64,000 bases of DNA, from NCBI RefSeq assembly GCF_900453105.1, contig NZ_UGPW01000001.1, forward strand, positions 1,736,001-1,800,000, read 5' to 3'. Source of the stretch: Moraxella ovis (GTDB lineage: Bacteria; Pseudomonadota; Gammaproteobacteria; Pseudomonadales; Moraxellaceae). Every line of letters starts with the position of its first letter. Within the stretch, counting starts at the first letter, position 1. A program made the position numbers and the translations under genes. Of the stretch, positions 50,870 to 61,131 are shown piece by piece. Below the pieces are notes generated by a model. That model was not told the DNA's origin and did not search any database. It worked only from the letters and a program-made list of their open reading frames with translations.

Positions 50870-51819
50870 GCTAAATTCTCCAATTTCTCAAGGCGCACCA
50901 ATTTATCAGTAGGCAGAGCTGTGATTGGCTCGGCCTGGCGCTTGGCAAGATTTGATAGGACATTACCAGGGCCGCATTCGATGATAACATCGATATGTTT
51001 ATCAGCCAGTTTTCGCATGGTTTTAGCCCATTGAACAGGCATAGACAGCTGCTCAATCAATGAAGTCTTAATGTCATTAATGTCATCATGAACGACAGCG
51101 TGGCGGTTCTGAATGACAGGGATCTCTGCTTGTTTGAATACCGTGTCGCTCAGTAGCGCTGCCAACTTATCTGTTGCAGGATTCATCAGCTGACAATGTG
51201 ATGGCACGGATACTTTTAGTGGTACGGCTTTTTTACCTAGGTTTTCAACCGATGCCAGCACATGGCTAACACCCACTTCTGTGCCTGCGATCACCACTTG
51301 ACCTGGGCTATTAAAGTTAGCAGGGTTCACGATGCCAGCATTCTGAGTTGCGTCCTCACACAGGCTGGCCACTTGTTCATCATCAAGACCGAGCACGGCT
51401 GCCATTTGAGTGTCAATACCTGCAACCGCTTGTGTCATGTATTTGCCACGCTCATGAACCAATTTAACAGCATCCGCCAAGCTTAATACGCCGCCTGCTA
51501 CCAAGGCACTATATTCGCCCAATGAGTGACCGGCCAGACATACGGGCTTAACGCCTTGAGTGCCTAATTTATCCTTAACAATATGCCAAATCGCAACACT
51601 CGCCGCTAATAATGCAGGCTGCGTGTATTCTGTCTTATGTAGGCGTGACTCATCCTGAGTGATTTCCCAAAGGTCAAATCCAAGCGCTACACTCGCCTCA
51701 TCGAAGGTTGACTTTACAATAGGAAAATGCTCTGCCAGCTCATTCATCATGCCAACCGCTTGCGAACCTTGACCAGGGAAAACCACCGCAACGCGTTTCA
51801 TGGTATTATTTTCTGCCAT
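50866..51819 (-). CDS. fabD: Malonyl-CoA:ACP transacylase FabD
   Basis: Loads malonyl onto ACP. 317 residues; FPGQGSQ near 14-20, nucleophile Ser99 in GHSLGEYSAL and the later His in VPSHCQLM. The start at 51819 has AGGT upstream. fabH and plsX, which usually stand between rpmF and fabD, are absent here and must be elsewhere. Confidence 0.96.
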   Translation of the reverse strand: MAENNTMKRVAVVFPGQGSQAVGMMNELAEHFPIVKSTFDEASVALGFDLWEITQDESRLHKTEYTQPALLAASVAIWHIVKDKLGTQGVKPVCLAGHSLGEYSALVAGGVLSLADAVKLVHERGKYMTQAVAGIDTQMAAVLGLDDEQVASLCEDATQNAGIVNPANFNSPGQVVIAGTEVGVSHVLASVENLGKKAVPLKVSVPSHCQLMNPATDKLAALLSDTVFKQAEIPVIQNRHAVVHDDINDIKTSLIEQLSMPVQWAKTMRKLADKHIDVIIECGPGNVLSNLAKRQAEPITALPTDKLVRLEKLENLA

Positions 51820-51950
51820 ACGATACCTATTTTGTGTTTATGACTATTTATTTTATTGGATAATGAATCCAAATTAGGTGCATTCTAACATAAAAAATAA
51901 ACATTTGTTTACTAATTTTAGCAGCTCAAGCTTAGTGAACTTGCCAAAAT

Positions 51951-51990
51951 AAAAAGCCAAGCGCATTGAACAAACAACACGGCTTGGCTT
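51951..51990 (-). terminator. rpmF terminator
   Basis: AAGCCAAGC / GCTTGGCTT stem with a 19-base loop followed on the minus strand by TTTTATTTT. The wide loop makes it weaker than the others. Confidence 0.6.
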
Positions 51991-52008
51991 ATTGGTATTA
52001 TCTACCGA

Positions 52009-52191
52009 TTAGCTGTCTTGGCTTACCTTGAACAGCTGACGACCACGGTAAAAACCGTCTTTGGTCGCGTGGTGGCGAAGATGTTTTTCGCCAGTAGTAG
52101 AATCAATGCTTAGAGTGTTCACTACCATACGGTCGTGTGAACGACGCATGTCGCGGCGTGAACGGCTTTTGCGGTTTTGTTGAACTGCCAT
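52009..52191 (-). CDS. rpmF: Ribosomal protein L32
   Basis: 60 residues starting [20 protein letters not shown]. It lacks the zinc-ribbon cysteines seen in some L32 (C-minus form). Follows yceD with a 237-base gap; yceD-rpmF is the conserved pair. Confidence 0.93.
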   Translation of the reverse strand: MAVQQNRKSRSRRDMRRSHDRMVVNTLSIDSTTGEKHLRHHATKDGFYRGRQLFKVSQDS

Positions 52192-52428
52192 GATAGCTCC
52201 TAAAATTCGTCAGATCAAGACAATCATAATCGTCCCGATCGCCAAAATAAAGTGAAAATTGGTTTGCTTAGGATGATATTGTAAAAATACAGCCAAGACA
52301 TAGCACCTTTTGCCTTGCTCATCTAACCTAAGCACAATAAACGCTGTATTATACCGAAAACTTTTTGATTTTTCAAAGCCTAAACATAAAAAATTACAAA
52401 ACTTTTTCTAAACTAATCAAACATTAAG

Positions 52429-52992
52429 TTAATTTAATTGTTCCTTTAGTGCAGCCAATGCTGCAAATGGGTTATCGGCCGCCTCCTCTTCATCTTCTAA
52501 CATCTCAATTGGCATATCACAGTCGTCATGGCGTGGAGATAATGGTAGCACAAGCAAAAGCTCATCCTCTAGCAGATCCTTGATAGGCAGCATTTTACGA
52601 GAGTCAGAAGGGTTTAGTTCATCAACCAACACATATTCAGCGTCCTGCACTTGATCAGCCTGAGATTCATTGAATAAAATCGCCAATCGATAATCCCCTG
52701 TGACATCCACGGTCGTCGATTCAAGACATCGCTGACACGGGGTAATAAGCTTACCTGCAACTTCATAGTTCAGCCACAGGGTGCCGTCTATTTTTTGCAG
52801 ATTCACTTTAAGATTAAGATTCTTGACCTGTTGATTTTGCTCTTGTAGAATTAAATTTTTTGAAAGTCGCTCGAAACTCTCTACAGCCACCTCGCCAGAC
52901 CAAGAAAAACCAATATCAGCCCATTTCTCAAGCAGAATATTGGCAGGCAGCTCTTGGCTGGGATTAGATTGATTGATTGATTGCGTCATCAT
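52429..52992 (-). CDS. yceD: YceD/DUF177 family protein
   Basis: 187 residues. Central CQRCLE motif and an acidic C-terminal half (DDCDMPIEMLEDEEEAADNPFAALAALKEQL) that is the DUF177 signature. It is needed for 23S rRNA accumulation in plants and E. coli relatives; always next to rpmF. Start at 52992, or two codons in at the second Met. Confidence 0.88.
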   Translation of the reverse strand: MMTQSINQSNPSQELPANILLEKWADIGFSWSGEVAVESFERLSKNLILQEQNQQVKNLNLKVNLQKIDGTLWLNYEVAGKLITPCQRCLESTTVDVTGDYRLAILFNESQADQVQDAEYVLVDELNPSDSRKMLPIKDLLEDELLLVLPLSPRHDDCDMPIEMLEDEEEAADNPFAALAALKEQLN

Positions 52993-53139
52993 AGATTTCC
53001 TATTTTAATATTAGGCGTATTATTTCATAAATTAGGAATATTTTCACGGCTATTTTGTATGAGCTTATTAACCCATCATCAGATTTATCTTACAGAGACA
53101 AATAATGCTATAATACAAAAAATTTGCAATTCAATAATC

Positions 53140-53859
53140 ATGACTTTCATTTCATTTTACGACCTCTCACCAGACCTTGCACTTAATCAGAGTGACAACA
53201 AAAATCACGTTTTCAATCTTTGGCAAAATCTATTCAAGTTGCTGTCAGATCAAGATGACATCAAAAAAATCACCCAAAATTTCACCGTCAGAGACTTAGG
53301 CAATTTTCGTGACACATGGCAGAATATCGATCATAACGATGATGATGCACTGACAGATTGGCTTATAAAACTATTCAACAAAATGTTTGATCAAAAAAAC
53401 ATTGATATCATGCCAACCATACTGGTGCGAGGCGAAAACGAACCCGAATATTTCCCAAGCGAAGCAGGAAGCCCTGCACGCATTGAATTTGCCCATGGAT
53501 TCTTTGCCAGCGCCTTGCATGAGATCAGCCATTGGTGTATCGCAGGCAAGCATCGACGCACACTTAATGATTTTGGCTATTGGTATGAATCTGACGGCCG
53601 TGATGAGCAGACTCAAGCCATCTTTGAACAAGTAGAAATCAAACCGCAGGCGATAGAATGCCTACTCAACCAAGCCTGTGGGCGATATTTTTATGTATCG
53701 CAGGATAATCTAAACGCTGATTTTGATACAACAAAAAGTACTTTTGCCCATGATGTGTATGAGCGGGCCAATCAATATCTTAACCATCCAGACAAGCTAC
53801 CAAGAGATGCTCGTCGGCTTATATGGTTGTTTTTAATAATCTGTCAAAAATTTCAATGA
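53140..53859 (+). CDS. epmC: Elongation factor P hydroxylase EpmC
   Basis: 239 residues of the EpmC (YfcM) family, which hydroxylates the beta-lysylated lysine of EF-P. The metal-binding segment FAHGFFASALHEISHWCIAG (about 109-128) and NDFGYWYESDGRD match the family. The start at 53140 (MTFISFYDL) is preferred to an extension of 53 codons. epmA/epmB are not in the window. Divergent from yceD. Confidence 0.88.
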   Translation: MTFISFYDLSPDLALNQSDNKNHVFNLWQNLFKLLSDQDDIKKITQNFTVRDLGNFRDTWQNIDHNDDDALTDWLIKLFNKMFDQKNIDIMPTILVRGENEPEYFPSEAGSPARIEFAHGFFASALHEISHWCIAGKHRRTLNDFGYWYESDGRDEQTQAIFEQVEIKPQAIECLLNQACGRYFYVSQDNLNADFDTTKSTFAHDVYERANQYLNHPDKLPRDARRLIWLFLIICQKFQ

Positions 53860-53879
53860 CCCAATCAAAAAGGACAGCC

Positions 53880-54414
53880 ATGAATACAATTTATCCACAT
53901 CCAGAAAACCCTCAGCCAAGACTACTAGAGCAAATTAAACAAGCACTCCAAAACGGGCAGATCGTCGCATACCCTACCGAAATCGGCTACATGCTATTAA
54001 CGCACATCTCTGCTAAAGATGCATTGGCAAAGGTTTTAAAAATACCCACCGTTAAACAAAAAGATCAGCAATGCATCAACCTATGCCGACATTAACGACG
54101 AACAGTTCCGCATCATCAAAAACAGCAGTCAAGGGAATCAATTCATCCTACCGTCTAGCAAACAAACACCCAAATACCTTATAAATCCAAAAAATAAAAA
54201 CATCGGTATTTATATCACGGCATATGAGCCATTGCTGGCATTGCTTGAATTACTTGACGATGCAGTGGTTATTCATGAACTTGATAATGAAACCATAGAA
54301 GTAAGCTCACCTTATGACATTGAGGATCTACCAGATGGTCAAATTGATGTGTTGGCTAATGTTGATGTCATTAATACAATAGATCATGAGGTATTAGATC
54401 TTTCTGACTTATAG
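53880..54414 (+). pseudogene. yciO: Decayed yciO (Sua5/YrdC-like) gene
   Basis: The first frame (53880-54095) opens like E. coli YciO: an IYPHPENPQPRLLEQI start and then IVAYPTEIGYMLL. After KQKDQQ the reading shifts: the other frame continues STYADINDEQFRIIKNSS...IGIYITAYEPLLALLELL to 54414. The join lacks roughly ten residues (the LCRDLS region) as well as shifting frame, and the C-terminus is cut short, so this is genuine decay and not one sequencing error. It lies 20 bases behind epmC. Confidence 0.75.
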
Positions 54415-54430
54415 GTTTTAGGAAAATAAA

Positions 54431-54456
54431 AAAACCCCGATAGGAATCGGGGTTTT
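54431..54456. terminator. Terminator of the alpha operon
   Basis: AAAACCCCGAT (54431-54441) / ATCGGGGTTTT (54446-54456), 4-base loop, with T/A runs both ways. It ends rplQ and possibly the yciO remnant. Confidence 0.92.
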
Positions 54457-54478
54457 ATTGAGTCTAAATCACCATAAA

Positions 54479-54838
54479 TTATGGGCGATCTACCAACTCA
54501 ACGTAAGCCATCGGTGCGTTATCGCCATCGCGATAGCCACACTTGATGATGCGCAGGTAGCCACCTGGGCGAGTTTGGTAACGAGGACCAAGTTCGTTGA
54601 ATAATTTACCAACGATAGCCTTGTTACGAGTGCGGTCAAACGCCAAACGGCGGTTGGCAACGCTGTCTTCTTTTGCCAAAGTGATCAAAGGCTCAGCTAC
54701 ACGGCGTAGCTCTTTTGCTTTAACCAAAGTGGTTTTTATTAGCTCATGTTCAAACAGAGAGTTAGTCATGTTTTGGAACATTGCCTTACGATGGCTGCTG
54801 GTGCGACCCAGCTTAACGCCACTGTTACGATGTCGCAT
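54479..54838 (-). CDS. rplQ: Ribosomal protein L17
   Basis: 119 residues: [17 protein letters not shown] start and [24 protein letters not shown] end. Last gene of the alpha operon behind rpoA (17-base gap). Confidence 0.97.
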   Translation of the reverse strand: MRHRNSGVKLGRTSSHRKAMFQNMTNSLFEHELIKTTLVKAKELRRVAEPLITLAKEDSVANRRLAFDRTRNKAIVGKLFNELGPRYQTRPGGYLRIIKCGYRDGDNAPMAYVELVDRP

Positions 54839-54855
54839 GGTCAGTATCCTTTAAA

Positions 54856-55860
54856 TTAACGGCTACGATAAGAAAAGCGATCATCAACTCGTAGGTCGCT
54901 TGGTGGCCAAGTTTCTAAGCGCATTCCAAGTTCAAGACCTTTAGATGCAAGAACATCTTTAATTTCAGTCAATGACTTCTTACCAAGATTTGGAGTTTTA
55001 AGCAGTTCAGTTTCAGAACGTTGTACCAAATCGCCAATATAATAAATGTTTTCAGCTTTCAAGCAGTTTGCTGAGCGAACCGTTAGTTCAAGATCATCCA
55101 CTGGACGTAGCAGCACAGGATCAATCTCTTCTTTTTCTTTGACAGGCTCAACCACTTCCTCAGCTTCCAAATCAACAAAGATTGCGATTTGCTGTTGAAG
55201 AATAGTTGCTGCTTTACGAATCGCTTCTTCAGGGTCAATCGTACCGTTAGTTTCAAGCTCAATAATTAGCTTGTCAAGATCGGTACGCTGCTCAACACGA
55301 GCATTCTCAACATCATATGCCACACGTAGAATTGGGCTAAAGCTTGCATCAAGTTTTAGACGACCAATTGCTTTTGAGCTAGCATCTTCACGACGTTGAT
55401 TGGCAGGCTCGTAGCCACGACCAGTTACGACACGTAGGCGCATTTTTAGATGGCCACGGTCACTTAATGTACCAAGCACCAATTCAGGATTAGCGATTTC
55501 TACATTATGTGGCAACTCTAGGTCGGCAGCAGTAACAATACCTGCGCCCTGCTTATCCAAAGTCAAATATGCTTCATTCTGATCGTGCAAAGTGATTGCT
55601 AAACCTTTCAGGTTTAATAGCAAATCCATCACGTCTTCTTGCAGACCTTCAAGTGTTGAATACTCATGATCAACACCTTCAATCTCTGCTTCGATGACGG
55701 CAGCGCCAGACAATGAAGAAAGCAAGATGCGGCGAAGAGCATTACCTAGCGTATGCCCAAAGCCACGTTCTAACGGCTCGAGCGTGACCTTAGCAGTCGT
55801 TTCATTAACCGCATCTACGTGAATGGTGCTAGGTGTTAGAAACTCAGTTGCATTTGTCAT
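54856..55860 (-). CDS. rpoA: RNA polymerase alpha subunit
   Basis: 334 residues. N-terminal dimerisation domain ([19 protein letters not shown]), a linker, and the C-terminal domain (about 250-334; [29 protein letters not shown]) that contacts UP elements and activators. Normal length. Between rpsD and rplQ in the alpha operon. Confidence 0.98.
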   Translation of the reverse strand: MTNATEFLTPSTIHVDAVNETTAKVTLEPLERGFGHTLGNALRRILLSSLSGAAVIEAEIEGVDHEYSTLEGLQEDVMDLLLNLKGLAITLHDQNEAYLTLDKQGAGIVTAADLELPHNVEIANPELVLGTLSDRGHLKMRLRVVTGRGYEPANQRREDASSKAIGRLKLDASFSPILRVAYDVENARVEQRTDLDKLIIELETNGTIDPEEAIRKAATILQQQIAIFVDLEAEEVVEPVKEKEEIDPVLLRPVDDLELTVRSANCLKAENIYYIGDLVQRSETELLKTPNLGKKSLTEIKDVLASKGLELGMRLETWPPSDLRVDDRFSYRSR

Positions 55861-55886
55861 AGTGTCACCTCGATGGTTAATTCGGA

Positions 55887-56528
55887 TTATTTAGAATATA
55901 GCTCAACAATCAAGCTTTCGTTGATTTCAGCAGGTAGTTCACTACGTTCTGGAGCAGTCTTGAAAGTACCTTGAAGTTTGCTGTGATCAACTTCTAGCCA
56001 TTCTGGAATACCACGTTGTGTCGCTAGCTCAACAGCGTTTTTAATACGTAGTTGTTCTTTAGATTTCTCATGAACAGCAATTACGTCGCCATCTTGAACT
56101 TGGATTGAAGGAATGTTCACACGAACAAACTCATCACGACCTGCTTTCTTAAGCAAAATTGAGCGGTGGCTAACCAACTGACGTGCTTCTGCACGAGTAG
56201 CACCAAAACCCATACGATAAACAACGTTATCCAAACGACGCTCTAGCATACCAAGTAGGTTTTCACCTGTTGCGCCACGCATACGAGCAGCTTCTTTATA
56301 GTAGTTAGAGAATTGACGCTCAAGTACACCGTACATACGTTTTACTTTTTGCTTTTCACGAAGCTGTGAAGCGTATTCAGAAGTTTTGTTTTGGCTGTTG
56401 CCATGCTGACCAGGCGCACGACTTGCTTTTTTAGTTTTCACATCATAAGGCTTAACGCCTGATTTTAGTTGCAGGTCAGTACCTTCACGACGTGACAATT
56501 TTAGTTTTGGACCAATATAACGGGCCAT
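55887..56528 (-). CDS. rpsD: Ribosomal protein S4
   Basis: 213 residues, C-minus form without N-terminal zinc cysteines. Primary 16S binder and, in E. coli, the translational repressor of the alpha operon; see the rpsM leader hairpins upstream. Confidence 0.97.
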   Translation of the reverse strand: MARYIGPKLKLSRREGTDLQLKSGVKPYDVKTKKASRAPGQHGNSQNKTSEYASQLREKQKVKRMYGVLERQFSNYYKEAARMRGATGENLLGMLERRLDNVVYRMGFGATRAEARQLVSHRSILLKKAGRDEFVRVNIPSIQVQDGDVIAVHEKSKEQLRIKNAVELATQRGIPEWLEVDHSKLQGTFKTAPERSELPAEINESLIVELYSK

Positions 56529-56540
56529 GTGTCTTTCTCC

Positions 56541-56933
56541 TTAAACGCGGCGCTTCTTAGGTGGGCGGCAGCCGTTGTGTGGAATTGGTGTTACATCGCT
56601 GATGCTGTTAATTTTATAACCCAATGCACCTAATGCACGAACCGCAGACTCACGACCTGGTCCTGGACCTTTAACCAAGACATCAACATTTTTTACGCCG
56701 TAGGTTTCTTGAGCTGCTTTGCCAGCAACTTCAGCAGCAACCTGTGCAGCGAAAGGCGTTGATTTACGTGAACCACGGAAGCCTTGTCCACCTGAGGTGG
56801 CCCAAGCCAATGCATTACCTTGACGATCGGTAATGGTTACAATGGTGTTATTAAAAGACGCATGAATATGGGCGATACCTTCAGATACCGAACGACGTGC
56901 CACTTTTTTGCGGCTACGAGTGTCTTTTGCCAT
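56541..56933 (-). CDS. rpsK: Ribosomal protein S11
   Basis: 130 residues with [22 protein letters not shown] and C-terminal [15 protein letters not shown]. Standard position between rpsM and rpsD. Confidence 0.97.
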   Translation of the reverse strand: MAKDTRSRKKVARRSVSEGIAHIHASFNNTIVTITDRQGNALAWATSGGQGFRGSRKSTPFAAQVAAEVAGKAAQETYGVKNVDVLVKGPGPGRESAVRALGALGYKINSISDVTPIPHNGCRPPKKRRV

Positions 56934-56953
56934 CTTTTAGCTTCCTAAATTAG

Positions 56954-57310
56954 TTACTTTTTAATTGCTTTGCGTGGACCTTTACGGGTACGCGCGTTAG
57001 TTTTTGTACGTTGACCATTTACAGGTAGACCACGACGGTGGCGAAGACCACGGTAGCAACCCAAATCGACCAAACGCTTGATGTTCATTGAAATTTCGCG
57101 GCGAAGGTCACCTTCGGTAGCGTAATTTGCAACTTCTGCACGGACAGCATCTAGCTGTGCATCATCTAACTGACCAATTTTGGTAGTTTCGTTGATACCA
57201 ACAGCAGCAAGAATTTGCTTAGCGGTAGTACGACCGATACCAAAAATATAAGTTAGTGAAATCACTGCGTGTTTGTTGTCCGGAATGTTTACACCGGCAA
57301 TACGAGCCAT
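56954..57310 (-). CDS. rpsM: Ribosomal protein S13
   Basis: 118 residues starting [14 protein letters not shown]. The start at 57310 has GGAGA 6 bases upstream; an 11-codon upstream extension is not supported. First gene of the alpha operon. The 129-base leader carries three hairpins. Confidence 0.97.
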   Translation of the reverse strand: MARIAGVNIPDNKHAVISLTYIFGIGRTTAKQILAAVGINETTKIGQLDDAQLDAVRAEVANYATEGDLRREISMNIKRLVDLGCYRGLRHRRGLPVNGQRTKTNARTRKGPRKAIKK

Positions 57311-57439
57311 TGATTTCTCTCCATTAGCACAAATGCATGGCATTTGCTAAGTTTACTCTACTGTTGTAAATAACAACAGCATGGAAAGTAGCGGATAATA
57401 CATTATCCGCTACTAATTTGCAAGTATTAATTTGTAAAA
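57311..57439 (-). promoter_or_regulatory. Alpha-operon leader with three hairpins (candidate S4 site)
   Basis: Between rpmJ and rpsM: AGTAGCGGATAAT/ATTATCCGCTACT (57387-57414, perfect 13 base pairs), CTGTTGT/ACAACAG (57361-57379) and CAAATGC/GCATTTG (57330-57346), the last close to the ribosome site. In E. coli this leader forms an S4-binding pseudoknot that represses the operon. Structure here is inferred, not folded by program. Confidence 0.5.
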
Positions 57440-57556
57440 TTAACCTTGACGTTGTTTGTGGCGCGGTTCTGAACTGCAGATTACAAGAACTTTGCCTTTG
57501 CGACGAACGATTTTACAGCTGCCGCAAATCTTTTTAACTGATGCTTGAACTTTCAT
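57440..57556 (-). CDS. rpmJ: Ribosomal protein L36
   Basis: 38 residues, [20 protein letters not shown]; zinc ribbon intact (Cys11, Cys14, Cys27, His32), so a C-plus form, unlike S4, S14 and L32 in this window. It closes the spc operon behind secY. Confidence 0.95.
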   Translation of the reverse strand: MKVQASVKKICGSCKIVRRKGKVLVICSSEPRHKQRQG

Positions 57557-57578
57557 GTCATGCTCCTATGATGCACCA

Positions 57579-58925
57579 TTAGTTATTTAGTGCTTTAATT
57601 AACGTTTGATCATGATATTGATGGGTCATCAAGTGTGCTTGAATTTGTGCAATAAAATCCATCAATACAACTACCATGATCAACAAAGAGGTACCACCTA
57701 AAGGCAAGGCTTGATTACCAAACCATGACTGTACAACCATTGGCATCAAGCAGATGATCGCCATGTACATGGCACCAATGAAAGTTAGGCGATTTAAAAC
57801 AAAGTCTAAGTAACGTTTTGTCTGTTGTCCAGGGCGAATGCCAGGGATGTAAGCGCCGCTACGCTTTAGGTTCTCAGCCACTTCTTTTGGGTTAAACATT
57901 AAAGCTGTATAGAAATAACAGAAGAAAATGATTAGTGCACCAAAAATTAAAAGATACAACGGCTGACCTGGCTGCAACACCAAAGTCATATTTTGAATGA
58001 TGCTTTGGAAAGTCGTTGGATTCTCAGTTGGTACTGATAAATGGCCAAGACTGGCTGGCAGCATAAGCAAAGAGCTGGCAAAAATAGCTGGAATAACACC
58101 TGCCATATTAATTTTTAACGGCAAGTGAGATTGCTGCTGCGCATAAACCTTACGACCCTCTTGCTGCTTTTGAGCATAGTTGACAGGCACACGACGCTGA
58201 GCTCGCTCAATGAATACAATCGCTGCAGTAACAGCAACACCCAAAAGGATAAAGATAAATGAAGTTAATAGCTCTTTACTACCGCCTGTACTGCTGGCAA
58301 ACATACCACCAATCATTCCTGGTGCACTCGCTACAATACTCGCAAGGATTAGCATTGAGATGCCATTACCAATGCCACGCTCAGTAATTTGCTCACCAAG
58401 CCACATTAAGAACATGGCACCAGCGACTAAGGAAGTAACTGCAGGAATATAAAAACTTAATCCTGTAGAAAGGGTTAGGTTTTGTGAAATAAGACCTGCA
58501 GACATACCAATCGCTTGTACGAATGCAAGGGCTAAAGCACCTTGACGAGTGTACTTATTAAGCGTTCTACGCCCTGCCTCGCCCTCTTTTTTGAGTGCCT
58601 CTAAGGATGGAACCACCACCGACATCATCTGCACCACAATCGATGCTGAAATGTATGGCATGATACCTAAAGCCATGATCGACATACGCTCAAGTGAACC
58701 ACCTGAGAACATGTTAAACATACCTAAAAAGGTATTCTCGCCAGCTTTAAAGAATTCTGCCAAACGGATCGGGTTCATCCCAGGCACAGGAATGTGCGAC
58801 CCTAGACGGTAAACAATCAACGCCCCAATTAAAAAGAGCATACGATTCCATAATTCATCATATTTACGAATAAATACGAATGGATTTAATGGAATGCCTG
58901 ATTTAGACGCTGATTGCTTTGACAC
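57579..58925 (-). CDS. secY: Protein translocase subunit SecY
   Basis: Ten-helix channel of the Sec translocon. The frame stays open upstream into rplO, but the best start is a GTG at 58925 with GAGGAG seven bases ahead, just behind the rplO stop; this gives 448 residues beginning VSKQSASKSG (Met in the protein). An ATG 17 codons upstream (58976) would overlap rplO by 47 bases. PLNPFVFIRKYDELWNR then leads into helix 1. Confidence 0.93.
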   Translation of the reverse strand: MSKQSASKSGIPLNPFVFIRKYDELWNRMLFLIGALIVYRLGSHIPVPGMNPIRLAEFFKAGENTFLGMFNMFSGGSLERMSIMALGIMPYISASIVVQMMSVVVPSLEALKKEGEAGRRTLNKYTRQGALALAFVQAIGMSAGLISQNLTLSTGLSFYIPAVTSLVAGAMFLMWLGEQITERGIGNGISMLILASIVASAPGMIGGMFASSTGGSKELLTSFIFILLGVAVTAAIVFIERAQRRVPVNYAQKQQEGRKVYAQQQSHLPLKINMAGVIPAIFASSLLMLPASLGHLSVPTENPTTFQSIIQNMTLVLQPGQPLYLLIFGALIIFFCYFYTALMFNPKEVAENLKRSGAYIPGIRPGQQTKRYLDFVLNRLTFIGAMYMAIICLMPMVVQSWFGNQALPLGGTSLLIMVVVLMDFIAQIQAHLMTHQYHDQTLIKALNN

Positions 58926-58929
58926 GACA

Positions 58930-59370
58930 TTACTCCTCGACACTACCGCCGGCAGCTTCGATTGCTTGTTTTGCACCTTTAGTTACTTTTACGCCTTTGA
59001 AAGTAAAGGCACGAGTAATTTCACCAGATAGGATGATACGAGCACGCTTCATGTCACCACGAATGATGTTAGCTGCTTTTAGAGACTCAACACTGACAAC
59101 ATCGCCATCAATCTTGTTCAATTCAGAAAGACGTACTTCAGCAGTAGTAAGCGCCATTTGGCTGGTAAAACCAAATTTTGGCAAACGGCGATAGATAGGC
59201 ATTTGACCGCCTTCAAAACCTGCTGGGATGCTTGAGCCTGAACGTGAAGTTTGACCTTTAATACCACGGCCACCAGTCTTACCTAGACCAGAACCGATAC
59301 CACGGCCGCGGCGCTGAGCTGTCCTTTTTGCACCCAATGCTGGTGCAAGTTCATTTAAACGAAGACCCAT
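58930..59370 (-). CDS. rplO: Ribosomal protein L15
   Basis: 146 residues: [15 protein letters not shown] start and the Gly-rich [20 protein letters not shown] block. Start overlaps the rpmD stop (TAATG). Confidence 0.97.
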   Translation of the reverse strand: MGLRLNELAPALGAKRTAQRRGRGIGSGLGKTGGRGIKGQTSRSGSSIPAGFEGGQMPIYRRLPKFGFTSQMALTTAEVRLSELNKIDGDVVSVESLKAANIIRGDMKRARIILSGEITRAFTFKGVKVTKGAKQAIEAAGGSVEE

Positions 59371-59549
59371 TACGCTTCCTCCACCTTGACCATGTAATTT
59401 ACACGATTTACCATACCGCGAACTGAAGGAGTATCTTCAACTTCTACGGTATGACCAATACGACGTAGCCCTAGGCCTTTTAGACAAGCTTTGTGGCTTG
59501 CTAAGCGATGGCTACTCGATTTTACTTGAGTAACTTTGATTGTTTTCAT
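59370..59549 (-). CDS. rpmD: Ribosomal protein L30
   Basis: 59 residues read directly: [20 protein letters not shown], then [21 protein letters not shown]. Sits between rpsE and rplO as always in the spc operon; stop overlaps the rplO start. Confidence 0.95.
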   Translation of the reverse strand: MKTIKVTQVKSSSHRLASHKACLKGLGLRRIGHTVEVEDTPSVRGMVNRVNYMVKVEEA

Positions 59550-59566
59550 CGTAACTTACCTACTTC

Positions 59567-60064
59567 TTAGCCCAAAATTTCTTCTACAGATTTGCCACGT
59601 TTCGCTGCAACTTGATCAGGAGAAACCATGTCACGAAGACCCTTGAAAGTTGCTTGTACAACGTTAGCTGCATTGGTTGAGCCGTAGCATTTTGCTAATA
59701 CGTTTTGAACGCCAGCAACTTCAAGAACAGCACGCATTGCACCACCAGCAATTACACCAGTACCTTCTGAGGCAGGTTGCATATATACTTTTGATGCGCC
59801 ATGACGAGCATTGATTGGGTGTTGTAGTGTGTGACCAGCTAGCTCAACAGTAATCATGTTGCGCTTAGCAGCTTCAAGAGCTTTTTGGATAGCAGCAGGC
59901 ACTTCACGTGCTTTACCACGACCAAAACCTACACGACCATTACCATCACCAACAACTGTCAATGCGGTGAAAGAGAAGATACGACCGCCTTTAACAACTT
60001 TTGCAACACGGTCAACGGCAACCAATTTTTCCACCAAACCGTCAGTTTGTTCAACTTTTGCCAT
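59567..60064 (-). CDS. rpsE: Ribosomal protein S5
   Basis: 165 residues; [22 protein letters not shown] and the [16 protein letters not shown] end. Follows rplR with a 2-base gap. Confidence 0.97.
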   Translation of the reverse strand: MAKVEQTDGLVEKLVAVDRVAKVVKGGRIFSFTALTVVGDGNGRVGFGRGKAREVPAAIQKALEAAKRNMITVELAGHTLQHPINARHGASKVYMQPASEGTGVIAGGAMRAVLEVAGVQNVLAKCYGSTNAANVVQATFKGLRDMVSPDQVAAKRGKSVEEILG

Positions 60065-60066
60065 GA

Positions 60067-60417
60067 TTAGAACTCCAATCCATTTTCACGAGCAGCGTCA
60101 GCTAGTGCTTTAACACGGCCATGATATTTAAAACCACTACGGTCAAATGCAACCTTAGTGATACCCGCAGCTTTTGCACGCTCTGCAATCAACGCACCAA
60201 CAGCTTTTGCTGCTTCAACGTTACCAGTAGCGCTAGAACGTAGGCTAGCATCAAGAGTTGAAGCTTGAGCAACAACAACACCGCCTGTTGGCGAGATAAC
60301 TTGAGCATAGATATGACGTGGAGTGCGATTCACGGTCAAACGGTTTACACCTAGGTGACGGATGTGTGCACGGGTTTTTTTCGCTCGGCGAAGACGAGCT
60401 GATTTTTTATCGAACAT
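60067..60417 (-). CDS. rplR: Ribosomal protein L18
   Basis: 116 residues; Arg/Lys-rich start and [20 protein letters not shown] near the C-terminus, a 5S rRNA-binding protein. Confidence 0.97.
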   Translation of the reverse strand: MFDKKSARLRRAKKTRAHIRHLGVNRLTVNRTPRHIYAQVISPTGGVVVAQASTLDASLRSSATGNVEAAKAVGALIAERAKAAGITKVAFDRSGFKYHGRVKALADAARENGLEF

Positions 60418-60432
60418 GTTTGCTCACCTTAC

Positions 60433-60966
60433 TTATTTTTTCTTAGCTTCTTTACGAAGAACCACTTCATCGCTGTAGCGAACACCTTTACCTTTGTAAG
60501 GCTCTGGTGGACGGAAACTACGAATTTTCGCAGCTGCTTGACCAAGTTTCTGCTTATCGCTTGATTTTAGAACGATTTCAGTTTGGCTTGGGCTTTCTGC
60601 GGTTACACCTTCAGGTAGCGTATATTCGATTGGGTGTGAAAAACCTAGGTTTAGGTTTACTTTATTACCTGCAACTTGTGCACGATAACCAACACCGATA
60701 AGTTGTAGGCGACGCTCAAAACCGTTGCTCACACCTTGAACCATGTTATTGACCAATGCGCGAACTGTGCCGGTATGCATCCACGCTTCTTTGGTATCAG
60801 CAACAGGAGAAAGCGTAACAACACCTTCTTCTTGTTTTAGCTCGACCAAATCATGCAGGCGTAAAGACAAAGAACCATTCTTGCCTTTAACTTCAACCTG
60901 CTGACCGTTCAAAGTAACGCTAGTGCCAGCTGGCAACGTTACTGGGGCTTTAGCCACACGAGACAT
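60433..60966 (-). CDS. rplF: Ribosomal protein L6
   Basis: 177 residues; two L6 repeats, ending [17 protein letters not shown]. First gene of the distal spc segment; preceded by a terminator-promoter element rather than directly by rpsH. Confidence 0.97.
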   Translation of the reverse strand: MSRVAKAPVTLPAGTSVTLNGQQVEVKGKNGSLSLRLHDLVELKQEEGVVTLSPVADTKEAWMHTGTVRALVNNMVQGVSNGFERRLQLIGVGYRAQVAGNKVNLNLGFSHPIEYTLPEGVTAESPSQTEIVLKSSDKQKLGQAAAKIRSFRPPEPYKGKGVRYSDEVVLRKEAKKK

Positions 60967-61063
60967 AGGAATTTCCTTTAATGATAATAAAAACCATCGA
61001 ATTGATGGCAGTGAAACAATGATTTTCTAATCAGTATTTGATAGCTAATTAGAAAAGCACGCT

Positions 61064-61092
61064 ATTATAACAGAAAAAATCCTTGGCGTAAA
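61064..61092 (-). promoter_or_regulatory. Promoter for rplF and downstream genes
   Basis: On the minus strand a perfect TATAAT (61069-61064) is spaced 17 bases from TTTACG (61092-61087; 4 of 6). The -35 lies in the loop of the terminator hairpin. About 98 bases upstream of rplF. Confidence 0.65.
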
Positions 61093-61102
61093 CCAAGGAT
61101 TT
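61074..61102 (-). terminator. Terminator between rpsH and rplF inside the spc operon
   Basis: AAATCCTTGG (61102-61093) / CCAAGGATTT (61086-61077), perfect 10 base pairs, 6-base loop, followed by T on the minus strand, 30 bases behind the rpsH stop. Confidence 0.82.
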
Positions 61103-61131
61103 CATCTTTTTGTAATTTAACTAGTTGGATA

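Noticed and set aside
52981..53139. 53-codon extension of EpmC
   Set aside because: Crosses the promoter region shared with yceD; family N-termini fit the ATG at 53140.
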